DNA of 38,192 bases from an uncultured Bacilli bacterium (GCA_944358795.1 CALVRW010000001.1:1-38192); one strand, 5' to 3'. Positions 1-7,003 are shown, counted from the stretch's first letter. Translations and numbers: made by a program. The notes: generated by a model not told the origin, from the letters alone.

Positions 1-57
1 TTTCCCTCTTGTGTCTCTTGGATCTTCTAACACTTCAAATCTTTCAAATAAGTTCAT
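1..57 (-). CDS. Transposase N-terminus, ISAs1/DDE_Tnp_1-associated type (partial)
   Basis: An ATG at 57 reading leftward opens a frame that runs off the window edge and encodes 19 residues beginning MNLFERFEVLEDPRDTRGK. The DPRD-x-RGK element is typical of the DDE_Tnp_1-associated N-terminal domain of ISAs1-family (YdcC/H-repeat-like) transposases. The start is supported by an AGAGGG ribosome binding site at 65-70, 7 nt upstream, and a TATAAT -10 element at 86-91 on the same strand. Only the extreme N-terminus is visible, so an intact IS, a remnant or a domesticated gene cannot be told apart. No terminal inverted repeat could be recognised between 58 and 134. Confidence 0.55.
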   Translation of the reverse strand, partial: MNLFERFEVLEDPRDTRGK

Positions 58-85
58 AATTAAACCCTCTTTCTACCTCGGTTTA

Positions 86-91
86 ATTATA
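86..91 (-). promoter_or_regulatory. -10 element upstream of the transposase-like gene
   Basis: On the minus strand this reads TATAAT preceded by GTG. The best -35 is a weak TTAAAA about 18 nt upstream. It lies between the lipoprotein stop codon (135) and the transposase-like start (57). Confidence 0.4.
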
Positions 92-134
92 CACTATTTC
101 TTTATTATTTTTTAAGCGATTGCCTTACAACTAT

Positions 135-1007
135 TTAGTCATATAATTCATTTTTGAGTAAATCAATATTTTCATTCATTAACGTAATATAATTTTTATT
201 TGCTGCTTCATCTTCTTCACTAATATTAGAAATAGAATGAATTCTTAATAATTCAACATTTGTTTCTTTTTGGATTTCTTTTATCGTATTTGTAACTTTA
301 CCGTCTTCTGGCATATAAATGTAATCAATTTTACCTTGATAAATCATATTTTTTACATCTTCAACTGTCTTATCTGTTAAATTGTTATTTTCTTCTAATG
401 AAATTACTGTTAAGTTATATTTTTCTAAGAATTTAAATAAATCAGATGATACAACGATTGTTTTATCATTACTACTTTCTGCAAGTAGTTTTAATTTCGC
501 ATCAATTTCTGATACTTTCACACGAAGTTCTTCGTATTTTTCATTAATTTCTTCTTTTAAATAATGATTGTTAATATATTCTCTAAGTCCGTCACGAATA
601 TTTTGCGTTAACATTAAGAAATTAGATGGATCTAACCAAAGTTCTTCTACTTCATTTACATATTCCATACTAAGAGAGGTATCAATAATTTTTAAATCAG
701 GATTATTCGTAATCATTGGAATTACATAATCTTTTTCTTTACTAATTCCATTAAAGATAAATAAGTCACCTTTGTTACTATAGTGATTCATCTGTTTTTT
801 TGATAAATCAAAGTCTTTTATATTAATCCCTTTTGGATAAATACTATGAATCGTACTGTGTTCACCATATAAATATTCTGTAATATAGGTCATAGGGTAG
901 GCAGTTGTATAAATTTCGATATCTTCAAAATTATCTCGCTTAAAACATCCTGTTGTACTAAGAACAATGATTCCTAGTAAAAGTCCAATTTTTAATACTC
1001 TTTTCAT
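135..1007 (-). CDS. ZnuA/SBP_9-like lipoprotein lacking the metal-binding histidines
   Basis: A 290-residue exported lipoprotein with a signal peptide and lipobox (LSTTG-C21). The sequence follows the cluster-9 metal ABC substrate-binding fold (ZnuA/MntC): a YTTAYP strand near residue 33, a YPKG loop near 57-60, a LWLDP element at 123-127 and a conserved helix around 188-200. The usual metal ligands are absent. The His of the P-H-D-Y-E-P loop is K64, the His of H-V-W-L-D-P is E122, and the His of the S-H-D-x-F element is S188; an acidic residue remains at E234. It overlaps yidD by 4 nt (ATGA), so the two are probably translated together. No permease or ATPase gene is nearby. It could bind another ligand, have a structural role, or be a scavenger with altered chemistry. 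Family assignment is fairly sure; function is unknown. Confidence 0.75.
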   Translation of the reverse strand: MKRVLKIGLLLGIIVLSTTGCFKRDNFEDIEIYTTAYPMTYITEYLYGEHSTIHSIYPKGINIKDFDLSKKQMNHYSNKGDLFIFNGISKEKDYVIPMITNNPDLKIIDTSLSMEYVNEVEELWLDPSNFLMLTQNIRDGLREYINNHYLKEEINEKYEELRVKVSEIDAKLKLLAESSNDKTIVVSSDLFKFLEKYNLTVISLEENNNLTDKTVEDVKNMIYQGKIDYIYMPEDGKVTNTIKEIQKETNVELLRIHSISNISEEDEAANKNYITLMNENIDLLKNELYD

Positions 1008-1228
1008 TTTTTCTTCTCCTTTTTTATAACTGGATCATACCCATAAGTTCCCCATGGATTGCATCTTATAATTCTTTTGATTGCAAGTAAACTTCCTTCC
1101 CATGCACCATAATAGTCAATTGCTTCAATTGCGTAGTTAGAGCAAGTCGGAATATGTCTACAAGAGTCATGGAAGGAACCAGGTATTTTTTGATATCCTC
1201 GTATTAATTTTATTAAAATATATTTCAT
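1004..1228 (-). CDS. yidD: YidD membrane protein insertion efficiency factor
   Basis: A small YidD-family (UPF0161) protein that assists YidC/Sec-dependent insertion of membrane proteins at the inner face of the membrane. Family hallmarks are visible: an amphipathic N-terminus (LIRGYQK), then [11 protein letters not shown], a Gly-rich middle (YYGAWEGS), and RIIRCNPWG followed by G-x-DPV. The length of 74 residues is normal for the family. A GTG at 1237 gives three extra residues, but the predicted transcription start falls at about 1237, so the ATG at 1228 is preferred with a very short leader carrying only GTGAT as a ribosome binding site. It is the first gene of a two-gene unit with the lipoprotein. 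Confidence 0.9.
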   Translation of the reverse strand: MKYILIKLIRGYQKIPGSFHDSCRHIPTCSNYAIEAIDYYGAWEGSLLAIKRIIRCNPWGTYGYDPVIKKEKKK

Positions 1229-1243
1229 ATTAATCACAAATTT

Positions 1244-1272
1244 ATTATACTAAAAATCATAATGATTGTAAA
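1244..1272 (-). promoter_or_regulatory. Promoter of yidD-lipoprotein, with palindromic operator candidate
   Basis: On the minus strand: -35 TTTACA (1267-1272), a 17-nt spacer, and -10 TATAAT (1244-1249). The spacer holds a perfect 13-bp palindrome, AATCAT-A-ATGATT (1255-1267), placed where a dimeric repressor would block RNA polymerase. The 6-1-6 geometry resembles Fur/Zur/PerR sites, although the half-site differs from the box upstream of perR in this window. Operator function is inferred. Confidence 0.6.
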
Positions 1273-1280
1273 CATTCGTC

Positions 1281-1328
1281 TTCGTTCCTATAGTAGCCTT
1301 TTTTCTTAAAATATGTTATAGTAACGAA
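1281..1328. repeat. Imperfect inverted repeat upstream of the 81-residue gene
   Basis: Arms TTCGTTCCTATAG (1281-1293) and TTATAGTAACGAA (1316-1328) are complementary at 11 of 13 positions across a 22-nt spacer. The right arm includes TATAGT, the best -10 candidate for the gene starting at 1355. It could be an operator or a DNA/RNA hairpin. Confidence 0.4.
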
Positions 1329-1354
1329 AAGAATGATTACAAGGGGGAATAGGA

Positions 1355-1600
1355 ATGTCAATTAAAATTGGTTTTATTAGTAATGGTAAGTTTTTCATTC
1401 ATGGTAATCAGTTACAAGAAATACAGGATTTTATAAAAGAATGTGTATCTAATAAAGATGATGATACTATTTATTATGAGTTTTATGAAAATCAAGAAGA
1501 AGATAGAAGGTTAGAAATAGGGGAATCTGATACGAAAAATGAAATCCGTTATTTTGTAAATACTTATCGTAAAACAAGAAAAACATTTTCTAGAAAATAA
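1355..1600 (+). CDS. Hypothetical protein with shared NEIR/VNTYRKTRK C-terminal tail
   Basis: An 81-residue acidic soluble protein starting at an ATG behind a strong AAGGGGGA site. No family is recognised. The N-terminal half (residues 1-55) looks like a small alpha/beta unit with no signal peptide or membrane segment. The last 25 or so residues (D-T-K-NEIR-x-FVNTYRKTRK-x-FSRK) are almost the same as the C-terminus of the next protein, whose body is different. This suggests a short interaction or localisation tag shared by two partners. Only 25 nt separate this stop from the next start, so the two are likely cotranscribed. Confidence 0.7.
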   Translation: MSIKIGFISNGKFFIHGNQLQEIQDFIKECVSNKDDDTIYYEFYENQEEDRRLEIGESDTKNEIRYFVNTYRKTRKTFSRK

Positions 1601-1625
1601 TATTAGTATGGAGGAAGGTGTTAAA

Positions 1626-2123
1626 ATGATAAAAAAAATATTAATGATAGGGAATTCATCACCGATTGAAGTAGAACAAACAGAACTTGGTGTTGAACTG
1701 ATTTCATGTCCTACTTGTAGTCAATATTTTCAAGAATTACTTCATCAAGAAGTTGGTATTTTACTTTTTGTTAGTGAGATAAATATTACGGTTAGAGAAA
1801 CAATTTTATACGCGAAACAATTTACTGATTGTCCATTCTTAATCTATCTTAATGCAAAAGATAAAAAAGAAGAACAACGATTAAAGTTGGAAGTAGAAGC
1901 ATTATTAAAATATTATGTGGTAGATCAAGATGATGTTTTAATAACGGAAGAAGGAATTAGTCTACAACAATTAATTGAAAAACTTCTTTTACGTGAGAAG
2001 CAAGAAGAACAGGAAGATAGTATGATAGAAATGGGACATTATGATACGACAAATGAAATTCGTGACTTTGTAAATACGTATCGTAAAACAAGAAAACCTT
2101 TTTCTAGAAAACTAGATAAATAA
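1626..2123 (+). CDS. Hypothetical protein, receiver-like fold plus the shared C-terminal tail
   Basis: A 165-residue protein. The ATG at 1626 is chosen because GGAGGAAGG (1610-1618) sits just upstream; the ATG at 1608 overlaps that site. The N-terminal 120 residues alternate hydrophobic strands and helices (KKILMIGNS, VGILLFVSEI, CPFLIYLNA, DDVLITEE) in the manner of a response-regulator-like or other Rossmannoid domain. No clear phosphoacceptor or HTH output domain is seen. A C-x-x-C pair (CPTC) lies near residue 30. A Glu-rich linker leads to the tail NEIR-x-FVNTYRKTRK, shared with the 81-residue protein upstream. Function unknown; the fold is an inference. Confidence 0.65.
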   Translation: MIKKILMIGNSSPIEVEQTELGVELISCPTCSQYFQELLHQEVGILLFVSEINITVRETILYAKQFTDCPFLIYLNAKDKKEEQRLKLEVEALLKYYVVDQDDVLITEEGISLQQLIEKLLLREKQEEQEDSMIEMGHYDTTNEIRDFVNTYRKTRKPFSRKLDK

Positions 2124-2157
2124 TAGGAAATGTGCTAAAATGAAAAGGGTGATTTGG

Positions 2158-2829
2158 ATGAAACTATTGGAAGAATTAAAGATTAACACTACAAATCCTT
2201 GTCTTTATGAAACAGCACTTACACATACTTCTTATGCGAATGAACATCATGTGGAAAGTTATGAAAGATTAGAGTATTTAGGAGATGCTGTATTAGAACT
2301 TATTATGAGTGATTATTTATATCGTAGTAGTCATGAAGAAGAAGGTGCTATGACAAAATTACGTAGTCAATATGTATGTGAGAATGCCCTTTATGAATAT
2401 TCATTACGATTAGGATTAAATGAAGCATTACGTTTAGGACATGGGGAAGAAGAAAATGGAGGAAAATATCGTAAAACAATCGTTGCTGATATTTTTGAAT
2501 CCTTTATTGGAGCGATGTATTTAGATCAAGGATTTCCTTATGTGAAAGAATTTATTCATACACATGTTATTCCAATTATTGAAAATGAAACAATTGACTT
2601 TTTTGATGATTATAAATCTATTTTACAAGAAAAAGTACAAACTGATAAACGTAGTTTACAATATATTGTGATTGATGAAGAAGGACCTGCTCATAATAAA
2701 ACGTTTACTGTAGAAGTAAAAATAGATGATATTGTATATGGTAGAGGAACTGCTCATAGTAAAAAAGAAGCAGAACAAGAAGCGGCAAAAGATGCATTAA
2801 GGAAAAGTGTGAATGGAATCAATCATTAA
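2158..2829 (+). CDS. rnc: Ribonuclease III
   Basis: Cleaves double-stranded RNA in rRNA processing and mRNA turnover. The 223-residue protein has an N-terminal RNase III domain with the signature ERLEYLGDAVL (36-46; catalytic E39 and D43) and the second acidic element ADIFESFIGAMYLD. It ends in a C-terminal double-stranded RNA-binding domain (about 150-220, finishing in KKEAEQEAAKDAL). The ATG at 2158 is preferred over the one at 2140 because AGGGTGAT lies 4 nt before it, while 2140 has no site. The 3' end overlaps the next gene by 17 nt. In many Bacillota rnc precedes smc and ftsY; here it does not. Confidence 0.95.
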   Translation: MKLLEELKINTTNPCLYETALTHTSYANEHHVESYERLEYLGDAVLELIMSDYLYRSSHEEEGAMTKLRSQYVCENALYEYSLRLGLNEALRLGHGEEENGGKYRKTIVADIFESFIGAMYLDQGFPYVKEFIHTHVIPIIENETIDFFDDYKSILQEKVQTDKRSLQYIVIDEEGPAHNKTFTVEVKIDDIVYGRGTAHSKKEAEQEAAKDALRKSVNGINH

Positions 2830-3910
2830 AAAAATATTTGAAGAAGAAATTATTCCTAGTGTCAAAACAGGAAAAGTTTATATTAAAGAATATGATCCTT
2901 ATATCAAAGAAGAAGTAATCTTTACATATAATATTCGGTATGATGTGGGAGTAACGAAAGATCTTATGATGCCAGTATTAACAATTCATGAAGAAGAACA
3001 ATTCTATCAATTATTAGAAGAGTATGTCATGGAAATGATGAATACTTATCCAATAGATGAGACAATTATAACAAAACATGAATATATGAAAAAAATCATG
3101 GCAACTGTTTTTAATAATGCAACCTATGATGATTTTTTAAATCCAGAGCAATATTTAAAAAAGAGAATTTCCTTTTTAGAAAGTGGAAAGAAATGGATGC
3201 AGGAACCAAGTGTCTCTTATTTCTTAGATCATGACAATCTTTGTTGTGAAACAAAAATTGAAAAACAGGGCGTGATGTTAGAAACACCATATCGTTTTTC
3301 TTCTTCGATTAAAAAGAATCAGTTAGAATATGAATTACCAAATATATCATTTGGAATTCAAGATCAAACTTGTTATATCTATAATATTCAAGAAGGAAAA
3401 CATCATAAAAAAGCCGAAGAAATTGAACAGATTATTAAAACGAATTTTAAGAAAGTACCAGTAAATGAAGAAGAATATCACAGTTATTATCGAAATAAAT
3501 TAAGAAATGTAACACCATCTTTTCTTATGACGATGGCTCTTTTCTTAAAATATATTTATAATCATGGGATTGAAAATGTACAAGTTGTTCCATATTTACC
3601 AATTCGTTATCAAGCAAAAAAAGAGGCACATCAAGTAATTGCCAAACAAAAAGCACATAGCAAAGAAGAAGAATTAGAACTTTTACAACAATTAGAAGAA
3701 AAACAAAAAAGAATTCAGGAAAATATTACGGATAAATTTTTGCGCTTATTCGAACGGTTAGAAGTAATGACTGATATGGTAGAAATTACGTTACAACCTT
3801 TTGAATATGATGATATGATGCATATTGTATTACACCCATTTACCAAAGCTTATCCACCAATGTTAGAGGAATTGCTAGAAAATAGACCAGATATAACAAA
3901 GTTATTATAA
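2813..3910 (+). CDS. Conserved-looking hypothetical protein, 365 residues
   Basis: Not recognised as any named family. The protein is soluble and acidic, without signal peptide or membrane segments. An alpha/beta N-terminal region (1-260) is followed by a long charged helix rich in Glu, Gln and Lys (about 275-310, likely coiled coil) and a short alpha/beta C-terminus (ITLQPFEYDDMMHIVLHPF). The start overlaps the last 17 nt of rnc in another frame, so translation is probably coupled to RNase III production. That suggests, but does not show, a role near RNA metabolism. Codon use matches its neighbours, so it is a real gene. Confidence 0.75.
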   Translation: MESIIKKIFEEEIIPSVKTGKVYIKEYDPYIKEEVIFTYNIRYDVGVTKDLMMPVLTIHEEEQFYQLLEEYVMEMMNTYPIDETIITKHEYMKKIMATVFNNATYDDFLNPEQYLKKRISFLESGKKWMQEPSVSYFLDHDNLCCETKIEKQGVMLETPYRFSSSIKKNQLEYELPNISFGIQDQTCYIYNIQEGKHHKKAEEIEQIIKTNFKKVPVNEEEYHSYYRNKLRNVTPSFLMTMALFLKYIYNHGIENVQVVPYLPIRYQAKKEAHQVIAKQKAHSKEEELELLQQLEEKQKRIQENITDKFLRLFERLEVMTDMVEITLQPFEYDDMMHIVLHPFTKAYPPMLEELLENRPDITKLL

Positions 3911-3960
3911 TATCTAGTAGTAAAAAATAGAAAAATTCTAATTCTCTCTATAAGAAATAG

Positions 3961-3989
3961 TTGTCAAAGAAGAGAAAATCGCGTAAAAT
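3961..3989 (+). promoter_or_regulatory. Promoter of the yebC-like gene
   Basis: -35 TTGTCA (3961-3966), 17-nt spacer, -10 TAAAAT (3984-3989). It is followed by a GAAAGAGTGAT ribosome binding site before the ATG at 4014. Confidence 0.6.
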
Positions 3990-4013
3990 ATAACACGTAG
4001 AAAGAGTGATAGT

Positions 4014-4730
4014 ATGGGAAGAGCATATGAAGTAAGAAAAGCGAGTATTCAAAAAACGGGAGCAGCAAAATCTAAATTATATTCTATGTATGCAAGAGAA
4101 ATTTATCAAGCTGCAAAAACTGGAGGTACAGAAGTAGAAAGTAATGCTTCTTTAAAACGTTTAGTAGATCGTGCGAAAAAAGAACAAGTACCAGCAGATA
4201 TTATTAAACGTGCGATTGATAAAGTAAATAGTGGTGCTGATGAAAGTTATACAAGTGCAAGATATGAATTATTTGGACCAAGTGGTTCAACTGTAATCGT
4301 TGATTGTTTAACAGATAATGTCAATCGTTCTGTAAGTAGTATTCGTGCCGTATTAAATAAATGTCATGTAAAAATGGGAGCAATCGGAAGTGTTGCTTAT
4401 ATGTATGAACATTTATGTATTGTAGGATTTAAAGGAATGGATGCAGAACAAGCATTAGAAGTTATGATTGATGCTGGAATTGATGTAGATGATATTGAAG
4501 AAAATAATGGATTAACGGTTATTTATGCAGATCCAACCAATTTATTTGAAATAAAAGAAGCAATTAATAATAAACTTCCAAATGTTGAATTCGAAATGGA
4601 TGAAATTGTAATGTTACCAAAAGAAAAAGTAACATTAGCAGGAGAAGAATTGGATACATTTAAAAAATTACTTACAATGCTAGATGATGTTGAAGATGTT
4701 CAACATGTATATCATAATGTAGAATTATAG
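4014..4730 (+). CDS. YebC/PmpR family protein
   Basis: A member of the YebC/PmpR/TACO1 family, whose members act as DNA-binding regulators or as translation factors that help ribosomes through difficult motifs. The 238-residue protein has the family's three-domain layout. The N-terminal helical domain carries KTGAAKSKLYSMYAREIYQAAK. The middle is RLVDRAKKEQVPADIIKRAIDKV, and YELFGPSGSTVIVDCLTDN marks the central alpha/beta region. The family usually begins with a GHSKWA-type stretch; here the N-terminus is MGRAYEVRK, as in the Bacilli YeeN-like branch. It has its own promoter and terminator. Which of the two proposed roles applies cannot be decided from sequence. Confidence 0.9.
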   Translation: MGRAYEVRKASIQKTGAAKSKLYSMYAREIYQAAKTGGTEVESNASLKRLVDRAKKEQVPADIIKRAIDKVNSGADESYTSARYELFGPSGSTVIVDCLTDNVNRSVSSIRAVLNKCHVKMGAIGSVAYMYEHLCIVGFKGMDAEQALEVMIDAGIDVDDIEENNGLTVIYADPTNLFEIKEAINNKLPNVEFEMDEIVMLPKEKVTLAGEELDTFKKLLTMLDDVEDVQHVYHNVEL

Positions 4731-4756
4731 AATCATACGTAACATGATTCTTTTTT
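4730..4756 (+). terminator. Intrinsic terminator after the yebC-like gene
   Basis: Stem GAATCAT / ATGATTC with a 7-nt loop, followed by six T. The left arm begins at the last base of the stop codon. Confidence 0.85.
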
Positions 4757-4757
4757 C

Positions 4758-4785
4758 TTGCATTTTTTTTAATTTGTGTTACAAT
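4758..4785 (+). promoter_or_regulatory. Promoter of the amidoligase-like pair
   Basis: -35 TTGCAT (4758-4763), 16-nt spacer, -10 TACAAT (4780-4785). It is followed by a G-rich AAAAGGGGGGAAAG ribosome binding site before the ATG at 4816. The -35 lies directly downstream of the preceding terminator's T-run. Confidence 0.6.
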
Positions 4786-4815
4786 AACACCTATGAAAAG
4801 GGGGGAAAGAGTAAA

Positions 4816-5775
4816 ATGAAAGCATTTCATGGTAAAAAAGGATTACAATTATTAAACAATCAGTCTTTTCACCTTATCAAAGAAAATCTTATTACAAAGA
4901 TGAAAATAAAAAAATTTAAGTTTATCTATGAGCCAGTCATTGATTTAAAAATTCCTTTTCAATATGGAATTGAACTAGAATTTGTTGGTGCTTCTAGAAT
5001 AAAAGTAGAAAAAGAATTAAAACAATTCTATCAAGCAAAAGAATTAGTTTATGGGAAAACTTGGTTTGTAGATGAAGATGTCTCTATAACAGAAGGACTT
5101 TATGGTGGTGAGTTACAATCTCCAATTTCTTATAATAAAGAAAAAGATTGGACTGAATTAGAAGAAGTATGTAAGCTAGTTCGTCATTTGGGATGTTTTC
5201 CAAATAATAGATGTTCTGTACATATTCATTTCGATTTTGAACGTTTAAATTTTACGACAGAAGATTGGGCTAGATTATTAAGACTTTGGTGTGCCTATGA
5301 AGATGTAATTTATAAATTTAGTCGTGTAGGAAAAAAGGAAATAAGAGGATGTTCTATTACGTATGCGCATCCTATTAAAGGTCGTATTTTAGACGCAATG
5401 GAACATGGAGATGCAAGTGATATAATAATAGATCCAATTTGTTGGCTAGATAAATTTAGTTGTCTTAATATGACAAATTTATATCGTTCTTTATCTGGTA
5501 TAAAACCTTCTATTCCAACAATTGAAATTAGAAGTTGTAATGGTACATTAAATCCTATTTATATTCAAAATATTGTCCGAGTATTTGCAAAATTATTAGA
5601 AGCAGTCAAATTAAAAAAAGAAGAACTTGATTCTTATATAGAAACAAGATTATATGAAGAAAATCCAAATTGTTATGAAAAAGAATTGGAGTTTTCTAAT
5701 TTAATCTTTACGAATGATTTTGAGAAATATAGTTTTTTAAAGCAATGTAACATGAAAGTCAAAAAAATAAGTTGA
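4816..5775 (+). CDS. Putative amidoligase (Amidoligase_2-like), first paralogue
   Basis: A 319-residue soluble protein with the hallmarks of the predicted amidoligase group of glutamine-synthetase-like COOH-NH2 ligases. These are G-I-E-L-E-F (51-56, paired acidic metal/ATP ligands), V-D-x-D-x-S (85-90), Y-G-G-E-L-x-S-P (96-103), C-S-V-H-x-H (133-138) and I-E-x-R-S-C-N-G-T-L late in the chain. Such enzymes are predicted to join amino groups to peptide or protein carboxylates; substrates are mostly unknown. The ATG at 4816 is chosen because the longer frame begins inside the preceding terminator, upstream of the promoter, and because this start makes it the same length as its neighbour. No usual partner gene (gamma-glutamyl cyclotransferase, ATP-grasp) is adjacent. 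Confidence 0.7.
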   Translation: MKAFHGKKGLQLLNNQSFHLIKENLITKMKIKKFKFIYEPVIDLKIPFQYGIELEFVGASRIKVEKELKQFYQAKELVYGKTWFVDEDVSITEGLYGGELQSPISYNKEKDWTELEEVCKLVRHLGCFPNNRCSVHIHFDFERLNFTTEDWARLLRLWCAYEDVIYKFSRVGKKEIRGCSITYAHPIKGRILDAMEHGDASDIIIDPICWLDKFSCLNMTNLYRSLSGIKPSIPTIEIRSCNGTLNPIYIQNIVRVFAKLLEAVKLKKEELDSYIETRLYEENPNCYEKELEFSNLIFTNDFEKYSFLKQCNMKVKKIS

Positions 5776-5800
5776 TTTATGATAAAAAAAGGGGGATACA

Positions 5801-6760
5801 ATGTCATGGAATTATAATATTAGTAAATTAGAAAAAAACTCTTTTGTTCTTACAAAACAAAATCCTTATTTAAAAAAGGAAATTGAACAATTTCAATTTC
5901 AGTATCAACCAAAATTAGATTTAGAAATTCCTTTTCAATATGGAATAGAAATAGAATTTAGTGAAGCTTCTATTGAAGAAGTAGAAGAAAAAATAAAGGA
6001 ATTTTATCAAGTAAGTGAGTTAGTATATAGTCAAGATTGGTATGTAGATGTTGATGAATCTGTAACTGATTATCTTTACGGAGGAGAAATTAAATCACCA
6101 ATTTCTTATAATGAGGAAAATGATTGGTATGAATTAAACAAAATGTGTAAAATTGTAGAGTCATTAGAAGGAACAACGAACGAGAAGTGTTCAGTACACT
6201 TACATGCTGATTTTCATCGTTTGGATTTTACGGTAGAGGATTGGAATCGTTTTCTAAAATTATGGTGTGCATACGAAGATGTGATTTATGAATTTAGTCG
6301 TGTAGGAAAAGAAAAGGTAAGAGATTATTATATCGAATTTGCAACGCCAATTAGAGATTATATATTAACGGTAATGGAACAGGGAGAAGCAAGTGATGCG
6401 ATTAAAGGACTTACTTGTCGTTTAGATAAAAGTTGTTGTTTAAATATGAAAAATTTATACCGTTCTTTATCTGGTGTATATAGTACGATTCCAACGATTG
6501 AATTTCGAAGTTGTAATGGTACTTTAGATCCTATTTTGATTCAAAATATTGTTCGTTTTTTTGCAAAAATGTTAGAAGCAGTCAAATTAAAAAAAGAAGA
6601 ACTTGATTCTTATATCGATACAAGATTATATGAAGAAAATCCAGATTGTTATGAAAAGATGGTAGAACTATCTAATTTCATTTTTACGAGTGAGTTTGAT
6701 AAACTTAGCTTTTTAAAACAATGTATGATGGATGAAAAAAATAATACCTATAGACGTTAG
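5801..6760 (+). CDS. Putative amidoligase (Amidoligase_2-like), second paralogue
   Basis: A tandem paralogue of the preceding gene, also 319 residues, 25 nt downstream with an AAAGGGGGA ribosome binding site. All presumed catalytic elements are kept: G-I-E-I-E-F (48-53), V-D-x-D-E-S, Y-G-G-E-I-K-S-P, C-S-V-H-L-H and I-E-F-R-S-C-N-G-T-L. The N-terminal 35 residues and the helix after the first strand differ most from the paralogue, whereas the C-terminal third is nearly identical. A 44-bp stretch is exactly shared at DNA level. Both copies look intact, so the pair may act as a heteromer or on two substrates. Family assignment is good; the reaction is inferred. Confidence 0.7.
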   Translation: MSWNYNISKLEKNSFVLTKQNPYLKKEIEQFQFQYQPKLDLEIPFQYGIEIEFSEASIEEVEEKIKEFYQVSELVYSQDWYVDVDESVTDYLYGGEIKSPISYNEENDWYELNKMCKIVESLEGTTNEKCSVHLHADFHRLDFTVEDWNRFLKLWCAYEDVIYEFSRVGKEKVRDYYIEFATPIRDYILTVMEQGEASDAIKGLTCRLDKSCCLNMKNLYRSLSGVYSTIPTIEFRSCNGTLDPILIQNIVRFFAKMLEAVKLKKEELDSYIDTRLYEENPDCYEKMVELSNFIFTSEFDKLSFLKQCMMDEKNNTYRR

Positions 6761-6770
6761 GTATTATTTT
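6738..6770. terminator. Bidirectional terminator between convergent genes
   Basis: Stem AAAATAATACCT (6738-6749) / AGGTATTATTTT (6759-6770), with T-runs on the plus side and an A-run giving T on the minus side. It serves the amidoligase pair and the convergent XRE gene. Confidence 0.85.
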
Positions 6771-7003
6771 TTTTCAATAAATAGATCTTTAATTGTTACG
6801 TTTAAAGCCATTGCTAATTTTGATAATGTTATAAAAGTAACATTGCTATACTCAGCACGAGATTCGATTTGTTTAATATAAGAAATACTTAAATCTGCTT
6901 TTTCTGCTAGCATTTCTTGTGTATAATTTAAATGTTTTCGATAATATTTAATATTTGAACTAAAAACACTATATTGTCTACTAATATCTTTATTTGTAAC
7001 CAT
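6764..7003 (-). CDS. XRE-family HTH transcriptional regulator
   Basis: A 79-residue single-domain Cro/CI-type DNA-binding protein. The helix-turn-helix is visible in LNYTQEMLAEKADLSISYIKQIE, followed by the typical T-L-S-K-L-A-x-A-L-N-V-x-x-x-D-L-F stabilising helices. The ATG at 7003 is preferred to the far upstream ATG at 7111 because GGAGGGG precedes it, and because the upstream extension overlaps the promoter of the divergent gene. It lies tail to tail with the amidoligase pair and head to head with a second XRE gene, an arrangement common in small regulatory switches. Its target is unknown. Confidence 0.85.
   Translation of the reverse strand: MVTNKDISRQYSVFSSNIKYYRKHLNYTQEMLAEKADLSISYIKQIESRAEYSNVTFITLSKLAMALNVTIKDLFIEKK

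Noticed and set aside
382-564. Plus-strand frame inside the lipoprotein gene
   Set aside because: Antisense to a well-supported lipoprotein, with no ribosome binding site; Ser/Leu/Phe-rich composition typical of the reverse of Lys/Glu-rich coding sequence.
4744-4815. N-terminal extension of the first amidoligase-like protein
   Set aside because: It starts inside the preceding terminator and upstream of the predicted promoter, and would make the protein longer than its otherwise equal-length paralogue.
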